Source: an uncultured Collinsella sp.
GTDB lineage: Bacteria > Actinomycetota > Coriobacteriia > Coriobacteriales > Coriobacteriaceae
Length of the DNA: 14,769 bases
Reading direction: 5' to 3'
Assembly: GCA_902475445.1 (NCBI GenBank)
Contig: CABRZN010000039.1
Coordinates: 1-14,769 of the forward strand
Below the pieces are notes generated by a model, which worked only from the letters and a program-made list of their open reading frames with translations, was not told where the DNA came from and did no database searches. How positions within the stretch are numbered: the stretch's first letter is position 1; each line of letters starts with the position of its first letter. Shown one piece after another: positions 1 to 7,615 of the stretch. The position numbers and the translations under genes were made by a program.

Positions 1-368
1 GCCTGGTTCTTCCCGAGCTCAACGGTAAGCTCATCGGTGCCGCCCAGCGCGTCCCGACGCCGACCGGCTCCATCACCAACCTCTACGCTGTCGTTGACAA
101 GAAGGTCACCGTCGACGAGGTCAACGCTGCTATGAAGGCCTACGCTGCCACCATCTCCGAGACCTTCGGTTACAACGAGGACGACATCGTCTCCACCGAC
201 ATCATCGGCGAGACCCACGGCTCCATCTTCGACGCCACTCAGACCATGTGCTCTGACCTCGGCAACGGCCAGACCCTCGTTCAGGTCACCTCTTGGTACG
301 ACAACGAGAACTCCTACACCTCTCAGATGGTCCGCACCATCAAGTACTTCGAGAAGTTCGTTGCTTAA
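1..368 (+). CDS. gap: Glyceraldehyde-3-phosphate dehydrogenase, C-terminal part (5' end outside window)
   Basis: This is the last 121 codons of a type I GAPDH, the glycolytic enzyme that converts glyceraldehyde 3-phosphate, NAD and phosphate to 1,3-bisphosphoglycerate in the cytoplasm. The reading frame is open from position 3 and ends in TAA at 366-368. The visible part belongs to the C-terminal catalytic domain: the phosphate-binding stretch QRVPTPTGS, then GETHGSIFDA, and near the end SWYDNENSYTSQMVRT, the family's conserved SWYDNE block. The ending NENSY replaces the more common NEWGY; from memory the same variant occurs in GAPDHs of other gut anaerobes. The catalytic cysteine and the NAD-binding domain lie upstream of the window. 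A strong terminator follows 37 bases after the stop, so gap is probably transcribed largely separately from pgk. Identification is firm; gap is used rather than gapA/gapB because the paralogue cannot be settled. Confidence 0.96.
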   Translation, partial: LVLPELNGKLIGAAQRVPTPTGSITNLYAVVDKKVTVDEVNAAMKAYAATISETFGYNEDDIVSTDIIGETHGSIFDATQTMCSDLGNGQTLVQVTSWYDNENSYTSQMVRTIKYFEKFVA

Positions 369-405
369 TTTAGCTTTTAACGAATAGCTCGTTGAGCGTC
401 TAAAG

Positions 406-453
406 AAGGGCGCGGCCTTATAGGGCTTACACCCTAGGGTCGCGCCCTTTTTA
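406..453 (+). terminator. Intrinsic terminator after gap
   Basis: AAGGGCGCG (406-414) pairs perfectly with CGCGCCCTT (441-449). A small inner stem, TAGGG (421-425) with CCCTA (432-436), sits inside the loop, and a T run starts within the 3' arm and continues to 453. It separates gap from pgk, so pgk should have its own promoter or depend on partial read-through. I could not identify a convincing pgk promoter. Confidence 0.9.
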
Positions 454-462
454 TAAGAAATC

Positions 463-485
463 GTCTGCCGTAATGGGAGGCAGAC
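463..485 (+). other. Short leader hairpin upstream of pgk
   Basis: GTCTGCC (463-469) is complementary to GGCAGAC (479-485) with a 9-base loop. It lies just after the gap terminator and before the pgk ribosome binding site (AAAGG within 493-498). It has no T run, so it is not a terminator. It could be a 5' mRNA stabilising hairpin of the pgk operon or an operator. The stem is short enough that chance cannot be excluded. Confidence 0.4.
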
Positions 486-508
486 ACGTACGAAAGGTAG
501 AAGCAAAC

Positions 509-1699
509 ATGGCCTTTACCAAGAAGACCGTCCGCGACATCGATGTCGACGGCAAGCGCGTTCTCGTCCGCGTTGACTTTAACGTGCCTATCAAGGATGG
601 CGTCGTTGGCGACACCACCCGTATCAAGGCTGCCCTGCCCACCATCAACTATCTCGTTGAGCACAACGCTCGCGTCATCCTCATGAGCCACCTCGGCCGT
701 CCCGAGGGCACCGGCTTCCAGCCCGAGCTGTCTCTCGAGCCCGTCGCCAAGAAGCTCGCTGAGCTCTCTGGTCTCGACGTTGCCTTTGTCGCCGACACCT
801 ACGGCGAGAAGGCTGCTGAGGCTGTCGCTGCCGTCGAGCCGGGCAAGGTTCTCGTTCTCGAGAACGTCCGCTTCGATAAGCGTGAGAAGAAGAACGATCC
901 CGAGATCGCCAAGAAGCTCGCTTCCTATGGTGACGTCTTCGTTCTCGATGCCTTCGGCACCGCTCACCGCGCCCAGGGTTCCGTCGTGGGCCCCGCCGCT
1001 TACCTGCCTGCCGTCGCCGGCTTCCTGCTCGAGAAGGAGGTCGACACGCTGACCGGCATCTTCGCCGAGCCCGAGCGCCCCTTCGTCGCCATCGTCGGCG
1101 GTTCCAAGGTTTCCTCCAAGATCGGCGTTCTCGATCACCTCATCGACTCTGCTGACACCCTGATCATCGGTGGCGGTATGGCCTACACCTTCTTCCTGGC
1201 TCAGGGCCTGTCCGTCGGTCAGTCCCTCAAGGAAGAGGACTGGGTCGAGCGCGCTGGCGAGATGCTCAAGAAGGCCGAGGAGAAGGGCGTCAAGATCCTG
1301 CTCCCCATCGACAACCGCGTTGCCGATCACTTTGGCGAGGACGCTGTCCCCGAGGTTGTCGCTTCCGACGCTATCCCCGACGATCGTGAGGGCATGGACA
1401 TCGGCCCCAAGACCGAGGAACTTTACGCCGAGGCCGTCAAGGGTGCCAAGACCGTGTTCTGGAACGGCCCCATGGGTGTCTTCGAGTTCGACAACTTCGC
1501 TCACGGCACCCAGGCTATCGCCGAGGCCGTCGCCGAGGCCGACTGCACCTCGATCATCGGCGGTGGCGACTCTGTCGCGGCTGTCAACAAGTTCAACCTG
1601 GCCGACAAGATGAGCTGGATCTCCACCGGTGGTGGCGCTTCCATGGAGCTCGTCGAGGGTAAGGCCCTGCCCGGAGTGGAGGCGCTTCTCGATGCCTAA
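509..1699 (+). CDS. pgk: Phosphoglycerate kinase
   Basis: Transfers the acyl phosphate of 1,3-bisphosphoglycerate to ADP, giving ATP and 3-phosphoglycerate; cytoplasmic, monomeric in most bacteria. The 396-residue product has the normal family length. The substrate-binding motif RVDFNVP is at residues 21-27, with Arg21, Asp23 and Asn25. A basic-patch region (HLGRP) follows. The C-terminal nucleotide domain carries GGSKVSSKI, FWNGPMGVFE, IIGGGDSV and STGGGASMELVEGK. An in-frame upstream ATG at 473 would add 12 unrelated residues (GGRHVRKVEAN); the ATG at 509 is preferred because AAAGGTAG precedes it at normal distance and the family starts with a short tail before VRDIDV. The last 8 bases overlap the start of tpiA, so the two are probably translationally coupled. 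Codon use is strongly biased, as expected for high expression. Confidence 0.97.
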   Translation: MAFTKKTVRDIDVDGKRVLVRVDFNVPIKDGVVGDTTRIKAALPTINYLVEHNARVILMSHLGRPEGTGFQPELSLEPVAKKLAELSGLDVAFVADTYGEKAAEAVAAVEPGKVLVLENVRFDKREKKNDPEIAKKLASYGDVFVLDAFGTAHRAQGSVVGPAAYLPAVAGFLLEKEVDTLTGIFAEPERPFVAIVGGSKVSSKIGVLDHLIDSADTLIIGGGMAYTFFLAQGLSVGQSLKEEDWVERAGEMLKKAEEKGVKILLPIDNRVADHFGEDAVPEVVASDAIPDDREGMDIGPKTEELYAEAVKGAKTVFWNGPMGVFEFDNFAHGTQAIAEAVAEADCTSIIGGGDSVAAVNKFNLADKMSWISTGGGASMELVEGKALPGVEALLDA

Positions 1700-2459
1700 T
1701 CGCACCCTTCTTATCGCTGGTAACTGGAAGATGAACAACGACGTCGCTGAGGCCGCCAAGCTCGCCGACGAGCTGGCTCAGGCTCTGCCCGAGGTTCCGG
1801 CTGGCGTCGAGGTGCTCGTCTGCCCTCCGACCATTGACATCACCACGGTTCATGACCGCATTCAGGCTGCCCCCATCGCCCTCGGTGCACAGAACGTGTA
1901 CTGGGAGGCCAAGGGTGCCTTCACCGGTGAGTCTTCTTGCAACATGCTCAAGTCCGCTGGCTGCACCTACTGCATCATCGGTCACTCCGAGCGTCGCGAC
2001 TACTTCCACGAGACCGACGAGGACCAGAACAAGAAGGCCAAGGCCCTCGTTGCCGCCGGTCTTGTTCCCGTCTTCTGCTGCGGCGAGTCCCTCGAGGTCC
2101 GCGAGGCTGGTACCTATGTCGAGCACGTCGTGAACCAGGTCAAGGCTGGCCTTGCTGGTCTTGAGATCACCTGCCCCAAGCAGGTCGTCGTCGCCTACGA
2201 GCCCATCTGGGCCATCGGCACCGGAAAGACCGCTACCGCTGAGGACGCCCAGGAGGTCTGCGGCGCTATCCGTGAGACCCTCAAGGAGATGTTTGGCGAG
2301 GAGCTCGCCGACGGTATCCGCGTCCTGTACGGTGGTTCCGCTAAGCCCGGCAACATTGCCGAGCTCGTCGCCAAGCCCGACGTTGACGGCGCCCTCGTGG
2401 GCGGCGCTTCGCTCAAGGCTGCCGACTTCGCCTCTATGGTCGTCAAGGCAGGCGAGTAG
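1692..2459 (+). CDS. tpiA: Triosephosphate isomerase
   Basis: Interconverts dihydroxyacetone phosphate and glyceraldehyde 3-phosphate; a cytoplasmic dimeric TIM barrel. The 255-residue protein has the usual length. All catalytic parts are visible: Asn11 and Lys13 in GNWKMN, His98 in IIGHSERR, Glu170 in YEPIWAIGTG with the flexible loop 6 that follows, and the phosphate-binding YGGSAKPGN near the C-terminus. The start is ATG 1692, inside the pgk stop region (8-base overlap); GGAGTGGAGG at 1673-1682 within pgk is a good ribosome binding site. The frame stays open upstream to 1629, but that extension is pgk coding sequence in another frame. It sits in the middle of the pgk-tpiA-gpmI operon, 5 bases before gpmI. 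Confidence 0.97.
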   Translation: MPNRTLLIAGNWKMNNDVAEAAKLADELAQALPEVPAGVEVLVCPPTIDITTVHDRIQAAPIALGAQNVYWEAKGAFTGESSCNMLKSAGCTYCIIGHSERRDYFHETDEDQNKKAKALVAAGLVPVFCCGESLEVREAGTYVEHVVNQVKAGLAGLEITCPKQVVVAYEPIWAIGTGKTATAEDAQEVCGAIRETLKEMFGEELADGIRVLYGGSAKPGNIAELVAKPDVDGALVGGASLKAADFASMVVKAGE

Positions 2460-2464
2460 GACAT

Positions 2465-4018
2465 ATGGCACAGCGTCATCTTCCTGCACTCCTGATCATC
2501 ATGGATGGCTGCGGCCTTGCTCCGGCCGATGGCGAGAACGCCGTCGCCGCTGCCAAGACGCCCTTCCTTGATAGCCTGTACGAGAAGTATCCTCACACCA
2601 CGCTCGGTGCTTCGGGCGAGGACGTGGGGCTTCCCGACGGCCAGATGGGCAACTCCGAGGTGGGTCACCTCAACATCGGTGCCGGCCGCATCGTGTTCCA
2701 GGAGCTTTCGCGCATCAACAACGCCATCAAGGACGGCTCCATCGCCAAGAACGAGGTCTTCGTCAAGGCTATGGACGACGTCAAGGCCGAAGGCAAGACC
2801 CTGCACCTCATGGGCCTTATGAGCCCTGGCGGTGTTCACTCTCACATGAACCACGTCGAGGCTCTGGTCAAGATGGCTGCCCAGCATGGCGTCAAGACCG
2901 TTCGCGTCCACGCCTTCATGGATGGCCGCGACGTCGACCCGCAATCCGGTGCCGGCTACATGAGCGAGTTCTGCGCTTTCCTGGCTAAGATCTCCGAGGA
3001 GACCGGTTGCGACGCTCGCGTTGCCACCGTTTCGGGCCGCTATTGGGCCATGGACCGCGACAACCGCTGGGAGCGCATCCAGCGTGCCTACGACGTCATG
3101 GTCAACGCGTCCGATGCCGATACCGACCCCGTTGCCGGTATCAAGGCCTACTACGAGAAGGATCCGCGCGGCGACGAGTTCGTCGAGCCCTTCGCTGCCC
3201 ACAACGAGGGCATTCACGAGGGCGACGCGGCCATCTTCTTCAACTTCCGTCCCGACCGCGCTCGTCAGATGACTCGCGTGTTCACGGACAAGGAGTTCGA
3301 CGGCTTTGAGCGCGAGCAGATTAAGCTTTCGCACTTTGTGACGATGACCGAGTACGATCCGACGTTTGACGTCGAGGTCGCCTTCCCCAAGACGTTCCCC
3401 GAGAACGTCCTGGCCGACGTTATCGCTGCCAATGGCCTGAAGCAGCTGCATACCGCCGAGACCGAGAAGTACGCCCACGTGACGTTCTTCCTCAACGGCG
3501 GCATCGAGGAGCCCAAGGAGGGCGAGGAGCGCGTGCTCGTCGCTTCCCCCAAGGTCGCTACCTACGATCTGCAGCCCGAGATGAGCGCTCCCGAGGTTAC
3601 CGAGAAGCTTGTCGCCGCTATCAACGAGGATCGCGCTGATTTCTACATCGTGAACTTCGCAAATTGCGACATGGTTGGTCACACCGGTGTCTTCGACGCT
3701 GCCGTTAAGGCCGTCGAGGCTGTTGACGATGCCCTGTCCAAGGTTGTCCCGGCGATTCTCGCTAAGGGCGGCTTTGCGCTGATTACCGCCGATCACGGCA
3801 ACGCCGATCACATGTTTGACGTTGCTTCCGACGGTTCCAAGCATCCGTTTACGGCTCACACCACCAACCGTGTGCCGTTCATCATCGTTGATGAGAAGGC
3901 GCAGCTCACCGGTATTGAGGACGGCCGTCTTTCCGATATCGCTCCGACCATGCTCACCATGGCTGGCATTGAGCCTTCCGCCGAGATGACGGGTCGCGTA
4001 CTCGCCACCGAGGCCTAA
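2465..4018 (+). CDS. gpmI: 2,3-bisphosphoglycerate-independent phosphoglycerate mutase
   Basis: Converts 3-phosphoglycerate to 2-phosphoglycerate using two Mn ions and a phosphoserine intermediate, an alkaline-phosphatase-superfamily enzyme unrelated to the cofactor-dependent mutase. At 517 residues it is the typical length (about 510). Visible motifs are the metal Asp14 in IIMDGCG, the phosphorylated Ser64 in MGNSEVGH, HAFMDGRD, the substrate-binding FNFRPDRARQ, the metal-binding NCDMVGHTG near residue 402, and ITADHGNADHM near 442-449. The start ATG 2465 lies 5 bases after the tpiA stop; its ribosome binding site (GAGTAGG) is weak, which suggests coupling to tpiA translation. It is the last gene of the operon and is followed by two hairpins, the second a clear terminator. 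Confidence 0.97.
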   Translation: MAQRHLPALLIIMDGCGLAPADGENAVAAAKTPFLDSLYEKYPHTTLGASGEDVGLPDGQMGNSEVGHLNIGAGRIVFQELSRINNAIKDGSIAKNEVFVKAMDDVKAEGKTLHLMGLMSPGGVHSHMNHVEALVKMAAQHGVKTVRVHAFMDGRDVDPQSGAGYMSEFCAFLAKISEETGCDARVATVSGRYWAMDRDNRWERIQRAYDVMVNASDADTDPVAGIKAYYEKDPRGDEFVEPFAAHNEGIHEGDAAIFFNFRPDRARQMTRVFTDKEFDGFEREQIKLSHFVTMTEYDPTFDVEVAFPKTFPENVLADVIAANGLKQLHTAETEKYAHVTFFLNGGIEEPKEGEERVLVASPKVATYDLQPEMSAPEVTEKLVAAINEDRADFYIVNFANCDMVGHTGVFDAAVKAVEAVDDALSKVVPAILAKGGFALITADHGNADHMFDVASDGSKHPFTAHTTNRVPFIIVDEKAQLTGIEDGRLSDIAPTMLTMAGIEPSAEMTGRVLATEA

Positions 4019-4041
4019 TAGAAAACAAATACCGTTTTCTA
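4019..4041 (+). other. AT-rich hairpin directly after the gpmI stop codon
   Basis: TAGAAAAC (4019-4026) is fully complementary to GTTTTCTA (4034-4041), leaving a 7-base loop. It starts on the base after the gpmI stop and ends 2 bases before the terminator stem. It may stack on the terminator hairpin or act as a 3' end stabiliser or RNase site. This is inference from the sequence only. Confidence 0.45.
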
Positions 4042-4043
4042 GT

Positions 4044-4078
4044 AAGGGGGCTGTCCACAACCGGACGACCCCCTTTTT
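4044..4078 (+). terminator. Intrinsic terminator after gpmI
   Basis: GGGGG (4046-4050) pairs with CCCCC (4069-4073). An inner stem GTCC (4053-4056) with GGAC (4063-4066) closes a 6-base loop, and TTTTT (4074-4078) follows. It ends the pgk-tpiA-gpmI transcript. Confidence 0.88.
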
Positions 4079-4085
4079 GGTATTT

Positions 4086-4116
4086 CTGCCATTTCTACCC
4101 CGTCCCCAAATGGCAG
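4086..4116 (+). promoter_or_regulatory. 9-bp inverted repeat upstream of secG (possible operator or leader structure)
   Basis: CTGCCATTT (4086-4094) and AAATGGCAG (4108-4116) are perfect inverted repeats separated by 13 bases rich in C. The pair lies between the gpmI terminator and the likely secG promoter, where an operator could sit. No T run follows. No known operator was recognised. Confidence 0.4.
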
Positions 4117-4137
4117 GTGGGGGAGTGCTGGGGGTTG

Positions 4138-4146
4138 TGGTACAGT
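4138..4146 (+). promoter_or_regulatory. Possible extended -10 promoter for secG
   Basis: TGG directly followed by TACAGT (4141-4146) fits an extended -10 element. No good -35 hexamer is found at the normal distance. The position, between the gpmI terminator and the secG ribosome binding site, is where a promoter is required. Low confidence. Confidence 0.35.
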
Positions 4147-4182
4147 ACTGGAGTTTGAATTGTTCTATTAAGGAGCTTATCT

Positions 4183-4437
4183 ATGGGTCCGTTTCAGATT
4201 CTTCTGTTTGTCGTTTGGGCTGTCTCTGCCGTGGCGTTGACGATTCTCGTTCTGATGCATTCCGGTAAGGGCACCGGCGTTTCGGATATGATCGCTAGCT
4301 CGCTGTATAACTCCAGCTCTGCCACGGGCGTCATGGAGCAGAACCTCGATCGCCTGACCGTCATCATGGCTGTCGTATTTGCCGTGTGTGTCGTTCTGTG
4401 CATGTTCTTCTTCCCGCAGGGCATCGTCGGCTACTAA
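4183..4437 (+). CDS. secG: Preprotein translocase subunit SecG
   Basis: Small membrane subunit of the SecYEG channel that assists SecA-driven protein export. The 84-residue product has two hydrophobic segments, about residues 4-25 and 58-79. They are joined by a polar loop with the typical actinobacterial pattern: LVLMHSGKGTGVSDM, then SSATGVMEQNLDRLTV leading into the second membrane helix. AAGGAG at 4170-4175 lies 7 bases before ATG 4183. It is a single-gene unit between two terminators. The order gap, pgk, tpiA, secG is conserved in many actinobacteria, which supports the call; here gpmI is placed between tpiA and secG. Confidence 0.92.
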   Translation: MGPFQILLFVVWAVSAVALTILVLMHSGKGTGVSDMIASSLYNSSSATGVMEQNLDRLTVIMAVVFAVCVVLCMFFFPQGIVGY

Positions 4438-4460
4438 GCATCGGCGTATATACGTTTGTA

Positions 4461-4489
4461 AAGGGTCCTGCATGTGCGGGGCCCTTTTT
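4461..4489 (+). terminator. Intrinsic terminator after secG
   Basis: AAGGGTCC (4461-4468) pairs, with one G-T wobble, with GGGCCCTT (4479-4486), followed by more T to 4489. It isolates secG from the opp operon. Confidence 0.85.
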
Positions 4490-4730
4490 GTTTACAGACT
4501 TGTAACAGAGTCAAAATATCCCCACATACTTCGCCCAACTAAAGAAATTCTCGACCGTTAACCGGAATTAGCCCCAAATCGTGAATAAAATGCGCTACTG
4601 TATTGCAAAACGTTGGCCTGTTGTGCATAACCAGCCATAGCAGCGGGCGGCGTTTTGATGGTTCGGATCGGATTGTCTCGACATATGTCCGACTGAACAT
4701 TTCTTTGTCCTATCTCATAAGGAGGATGGC
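4490..4730 (+). promoter_or_regulatory. oppA leader region with a 10-bp palindrome
   Basis: This A/T-richer 241-base stretch must contain the opp operon promoter, but I could not fix a convincing -35/-10 pair. A perfect palindrome GACATATGTC is at 4680-4689, about 40 bases before the start codon, and could be a regulator site. The ribosome binding site AAGGAGG is at 4719-4725. No protein gene or recognisable riboswitch is seen. Confidence 0.4.
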
Positions 4731-6407
4731 ATGGCTGATTCTATGTTCCACCAGCCCGTTATGGGTCGTCGCGCCTTTGTCGGCGGTACCCTTGCTGCGA
4801 GCTCCATGGCTTTTCTTGCCGCATGCGGCAAGAAGGGCGGCGACGCTTCCGGTTCTGAGTCCGGTTCGACGCTGAACTTCTACATCAACAACCCGGTCTG
4901 CATCGACCCCTACAACGTCCAGGAGGATCAGGGCACTCAGGTCGAGTACCAGCTGTTCGATGCTCTGACCTCTTACGACGCCGAGAAGGGCAAGATCGTC
5001 CCGCTGGCTTGCGAGTCCTTCGAGGCCAACGACGACGCCACCGAGTTCACCTTCAAGATCAAGAAGGCCAAGTTCCACAACGGTGACGACGTTACCTCCA
5101 AGTCCTTCAAGCTCGCTTGGGAGCGTCTGGTCAACACCAAGTCGGCCATCGCTACCGAGTACGGTCCTTCCGAGGTCTCCTATCACCTTTCCATGGTCGA
5201 GGGCTATGATGACCTGCTTGCCGGTAACGCTACCGAGCTCAGCGGTGTTACTTGCCCCGACGATGAGACCCTCGTCGTTAAGCTGTCTTCCGCTTACGCC
5301 GACTTCCCCTTCGTCGCCTCTCACCCGGCTCTGTCCCCGGTTCCCGAGTGCGCCGAGTCCGATGTTAAGAGCTTCTACCTTGCCCCGATCGGTAACGGCC
5401 CGTTCATGATGGACGGCAAGTGGGAGGATGGTCAGGAGATCAACCTCAAGAAGTTCGACGATTACTATGGCGACAAGGCCAAGATCGATGGCATCCACTT
5501 CCAGGTCATCAAGGACATGGAGACCGCCTACAAGGAGTTCCAGGCCGGTAACCTCGATATCTGCGACGTTCCCGTTGCTCAGATCGACGCTGCCAAGAAG
5601 GATCGCGGCGTGTCCAAGGACGGCTACACCATGGGTGACGGCGAGCGCATGCTGCTCGGCGCCGAGCCTTCCACCTACTACCTGACCTGCAACACCACGG
5701 CTGAGCCGTTCAACAACGCCGACCTGCGCAGGGGTATCTCCCTGGCCATTAACCGTGAGGCCATCTGCAAGACCATCTTCAAGGGTACCCGTACCCCCGC
5801 CGACGGCATTGTTCCTCCGGGCATCGATGGCTACAAGGAGGGCGCATGGGAGTTCTGCGCCTACGATGTCGACAAGGCTAACGAGTACCTCGACAAGGTC
5901 GCTCCTGCCGGCGCCAACGGTGACCGTGGCATTAACGTGACGCTGTCCTACAACCAGGACGGTGGCCACAAGGAGATCATGGAGTCCATCATCGGCGACC
6001 TCGCCAAGGTCGGCGTTACCGCTGTCTCCGATACCCCTGAGTGGTCTGCGCTGCTCGAGCAGTACCAGAACTTCAACTATCAGTTCGGTCGTCTGGGCTG
6101 GATTGCCGACTACCCGATCATGGACAACTTCCTGTATCCGCTGTTCCACTCCGACTCCCTCGGTGGCGACAACCGCTCCGGTTACAACAACCCCGAGTTC
6201 GACGCCAAGGTCGACGAGGCCCGTACCACGGTTGACGACGAAGAGCGCGTCGCTAAGATGCAGGAGGCCGACGCAATGGTCGCTGCCGACTGCCCGGTCA
6301 TCCCGGTGATGTTCTACACGCACACCATCGCCGGCTCCGATCGCATCAAGCACCTCTATGTCGATCCGCAGAAGCACGCCGAGCTGGGTACCGCTGAGCT
6401 CGCCTAA
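4731..6407 (+). CDS. oppA: Oligopeptide ABC transporter substrate-binding lipoprotein
   Basis: Extracellular receptor of a peptide importer, family 5 of the ABC solute-binding proteins. The 558-residue protein starts with MADSMFHQPVMGRRAFVGG, a twin-arginine pair (Arg13-Arg14) followed by a hydrophobic segment and the lipobox LAAC with Cys32. This suggests export by the Tat or Sec route and lipid anchoring at the cell surface. Downstream is a Ser/Gly-rich spacer, then the family 5 pattern: LNFYINNPVCIDPYN near the mature start, FKLAWERLV, APIGNGPFMM, and ADLRRGISLAINREAI in the second half. AAGGAGG ends 5 bases before the ATG. It is first in the oppABCDF operon and has the high codon bias of an abundant protein. 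The ligand is inferred to be peptides from the family and neighbours; the exact substrate cannot be read from sequence. Confidence 0.9.
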   Translation: MADSMFHQPVMGRRAFVGGTLAASSMAFLAACGKKGGDASGSESGSTLNFYINNPVCIDPYNVQEDQGTQVEYQLFDALTSYDAEKGKIVPLACESFEANDDATEFTFKIKKAKFHNGDDVTSKSFKLAWERLVNTKSAIATEYGPSEVSYHLSMVEGYDDLLAGNATELSGVTCPDDETLVVKLSSAYADFPFVASHPALSPVPECAESDVKSFYLAPIGNGPFMMDGKWEDGQEINLKKFDDYYGDKAKIDGIHFQVIKDMETAYKEFQAGNLDICDVPVAQIDAAKKDRGVSKDGYTMGDGERMLLGAEPSTYYLTCNTTAEPFNNADLRRGISLAINREAICKTIFKGTRTPADGIVPPGIDGYKEGAWEFCAYDVDKANEYLDKVAPAGANGDRGINVTLSYNQDGGHKEIMESIIGDLAKVGVTAVSDTPEWSALLEQYQNFNYQFGRLGWIADYPIMDNFLYPLFHSDSLGGDNRSGYNNPEFDAKVDEARTTVDDEERVAKMQEADAMVAADCPVIPVMFYTHTIAGSDRIKHLYVDPQKHAELGTAELA

Positions 6408-6503
6408 GAGTTTGCAGCTTCCGTGAGGGTCAAGTATTTACGTAGACCTCATGGGAAACATACAGTTCCCCCTAACCTGGGGTAAACTGGCTGATGGTAA
6501 TTT

Positions 6504-6536
6504 TGGGATGCCGGTCTGGCGATCGGCATCCCATTT
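6504..6536 (+). terminator. Hairpin between oppA and oppB, possible attenuator or mRNA-stabilising structure
   Basis: TGGGATGCCG (6504-6513) is perfectly complementary to CGGCATCCCA (6524-6533), with a 10-base loop; only TTT follows. It stands in the 156-base gap between the receptor gene and the first permease gene. A partial terminator or 3' stabiliser here would give more OppA than OppBCDF, a common arrangement in binding-protein-dependent transporters. A weaker hairpin, GAGGGTC (6425-6431) with GACCTC (6445-6450), lies just after the oppA stop. Confidence 0.6.
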
Positions 6537-6563
6537 AGGTTAATCCCTAGATAGGGGAGTGGT

Positions 6564-7601
6564 ATGGGTAAGTACATCGTTAAACGTGTGCTTCAGTTCA
6601 TCCCGGTGTTTTTGGGCGTTACGCTGATTCTGTTCGCCCTCCAGAATATCGTGCCGGGAGATCCGATCAAGCTGATCGGTGGAGACAAGGCTCTGTCCCC
6701 CGAGGTGGAGCTTCAGCTTCGCGTTCGCTATCACCTGGTCCAGACGGACGAGGACGGCAACGCGATTCTTGACGAGAACGGCGACCCCGTTCAAACGTCG
6801 CTCGTGGACCGTTACTTGTATTACATGAACGGCCTGCTTCATGGCGATCTGGGCAATTCGTATCAGCGCAAGCTGCCGGTTACGGAGATCTTTGCCCAGA
6901 AGTATCCGTATACGGTCAAACTTGCCGCGTGCGCCATCGTGCTCGAGGCAATCATGGGTATCGGTGCGGGTATCATTTCGGCGGTAAAGCGTTATTCCTT
7001 CTGGGATATTTTGGTAACGCTCACCACCTCGATCCTCGTTGCCGTCCCGGCCTTCTGGCTCGGTATGTTGCTGCAGCTGTTCTTTGGCGTCATTCTCAAG
7101 GACGCCACGGGCGGTGCATTCTCCATGCCGATCTCGGGTGCCGGCGGTGCCAGCTCTCAGTATCAGGATTGGATGCACTATGTGCTTCCGACCATTACGC
7201 TGGCTTCGGTTTCGACCGCCTATGCTGCCCGCATTATGCGCTCGCAGCTGCTTGACGTCATGAACCAGGATTACATCCGTACGGCCAAGGCCAAGGGTCT
7301 CTCCAATCGCGCGATCATCATCAAGCATGCGCTTAAGAATGCACTCATCCCCGTCGTTACCTATATTGGTGTCGACTTTGGCGGCATGCTTTCGGGTGCC
7401 ATCCTGACCGAAACGGTCTTTAACTGGCCCGGTATCGGCTATGAGGTCTATCGCGCTATTAGCATGCGTGACTGGCCCATCGTTATGGGCGGCGTTACGC
7501 TCATCGTTGTCGTCGTCATGGTGATCAACCTGCTCGTCGACATTAGCTATGCATTCCTCGACCCGCGCATCCGCCTTGGCGGTCCGTCGGATAAGGCCTA
7601 A
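6564..7601 (+). CDS. oppB: Oligopeptide ABC transporter permease OppB
   Basis: First transmembrane subunit of the peptide importer. The 345-residue product begins with the usual N-terminal membrane helix and the motif ALQNIVPGDPIKLI. It then has an external loop, HGDLGNSYQRKLPV, and further hydrophobic segments. The cytoplasmic EAA loop that couples to the ATPases is near residues 238-260 (RTAKAKGLSNRAIIIKHALKNALIP). The external loop holds an acidic insert, about residues 59-74 (DEDGNAILDENGDPV), absent from short OppB/DppB proteins. GGGGAG at 6554-6559 precedes ATG 6564. The downstream gene oppC follows after 14 bases. The OppB rather than DppB name is chosen from the A-B-C-D-F order; the two cannot be told apart firmly. 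Confidence 0.91.
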   Translation: MGKYIVKRVLQFIPVFLGVTLILFALQNIVPGDPIKLIGGDKALSPEVELQLRVRYHLVQTDEDGNAILDENGDPVQTSLVDRYLYYMNGLLHGDLGNSYQRKLPVTEIFAQKYPYTVKLAACAIVLEAIMGIGAGIISAVKRYSFWDILVTLTTSILVAVPAFWLGMLLQLFFGVILKDATGGAFSMPISGAGGASSQYQDWMHYVLPTITLASVSTAYAARIMRSQLLDVMNQDYIRTAKAKGLSNRAIIIKHALKNALIPVVTYIGVDFGGMLSGAILTETVFNWPGIGYEVYRAISMRDWPIVMGGVTLIVVVVMVINLLVDISYAFLDPRIRLGGPSDKA

Positions 7602-7615
7602 GGGAGGTACGTCTC

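Noticed and set aside
473..508. Upstream ATG start for pgk at 473
   Set aside because: It would add a 12-residue tail unlike the family and overlaps the leader hairpin; the ATG at 509 has a better ribosome binding site and family-like N-terminus.
434..1759. Long open frame on the minus strand (441 codons) over pgk, and similar ones over tpiA, gpmI, oppA and oppD
   Set aside because: They lie opposite well-identified conserved genes and result from the strong G/C-ending codon bias of the plus-strand genes. Their translations are Leu/Gly/Val/Asp repetitive and resemble no family.
4490..4730. Riboswitch or T-box in the oppA leader
   Set aside because: No recognisable conserved core, no specifier or antiterminator pattern, and no terminator hairpin before the start codon.
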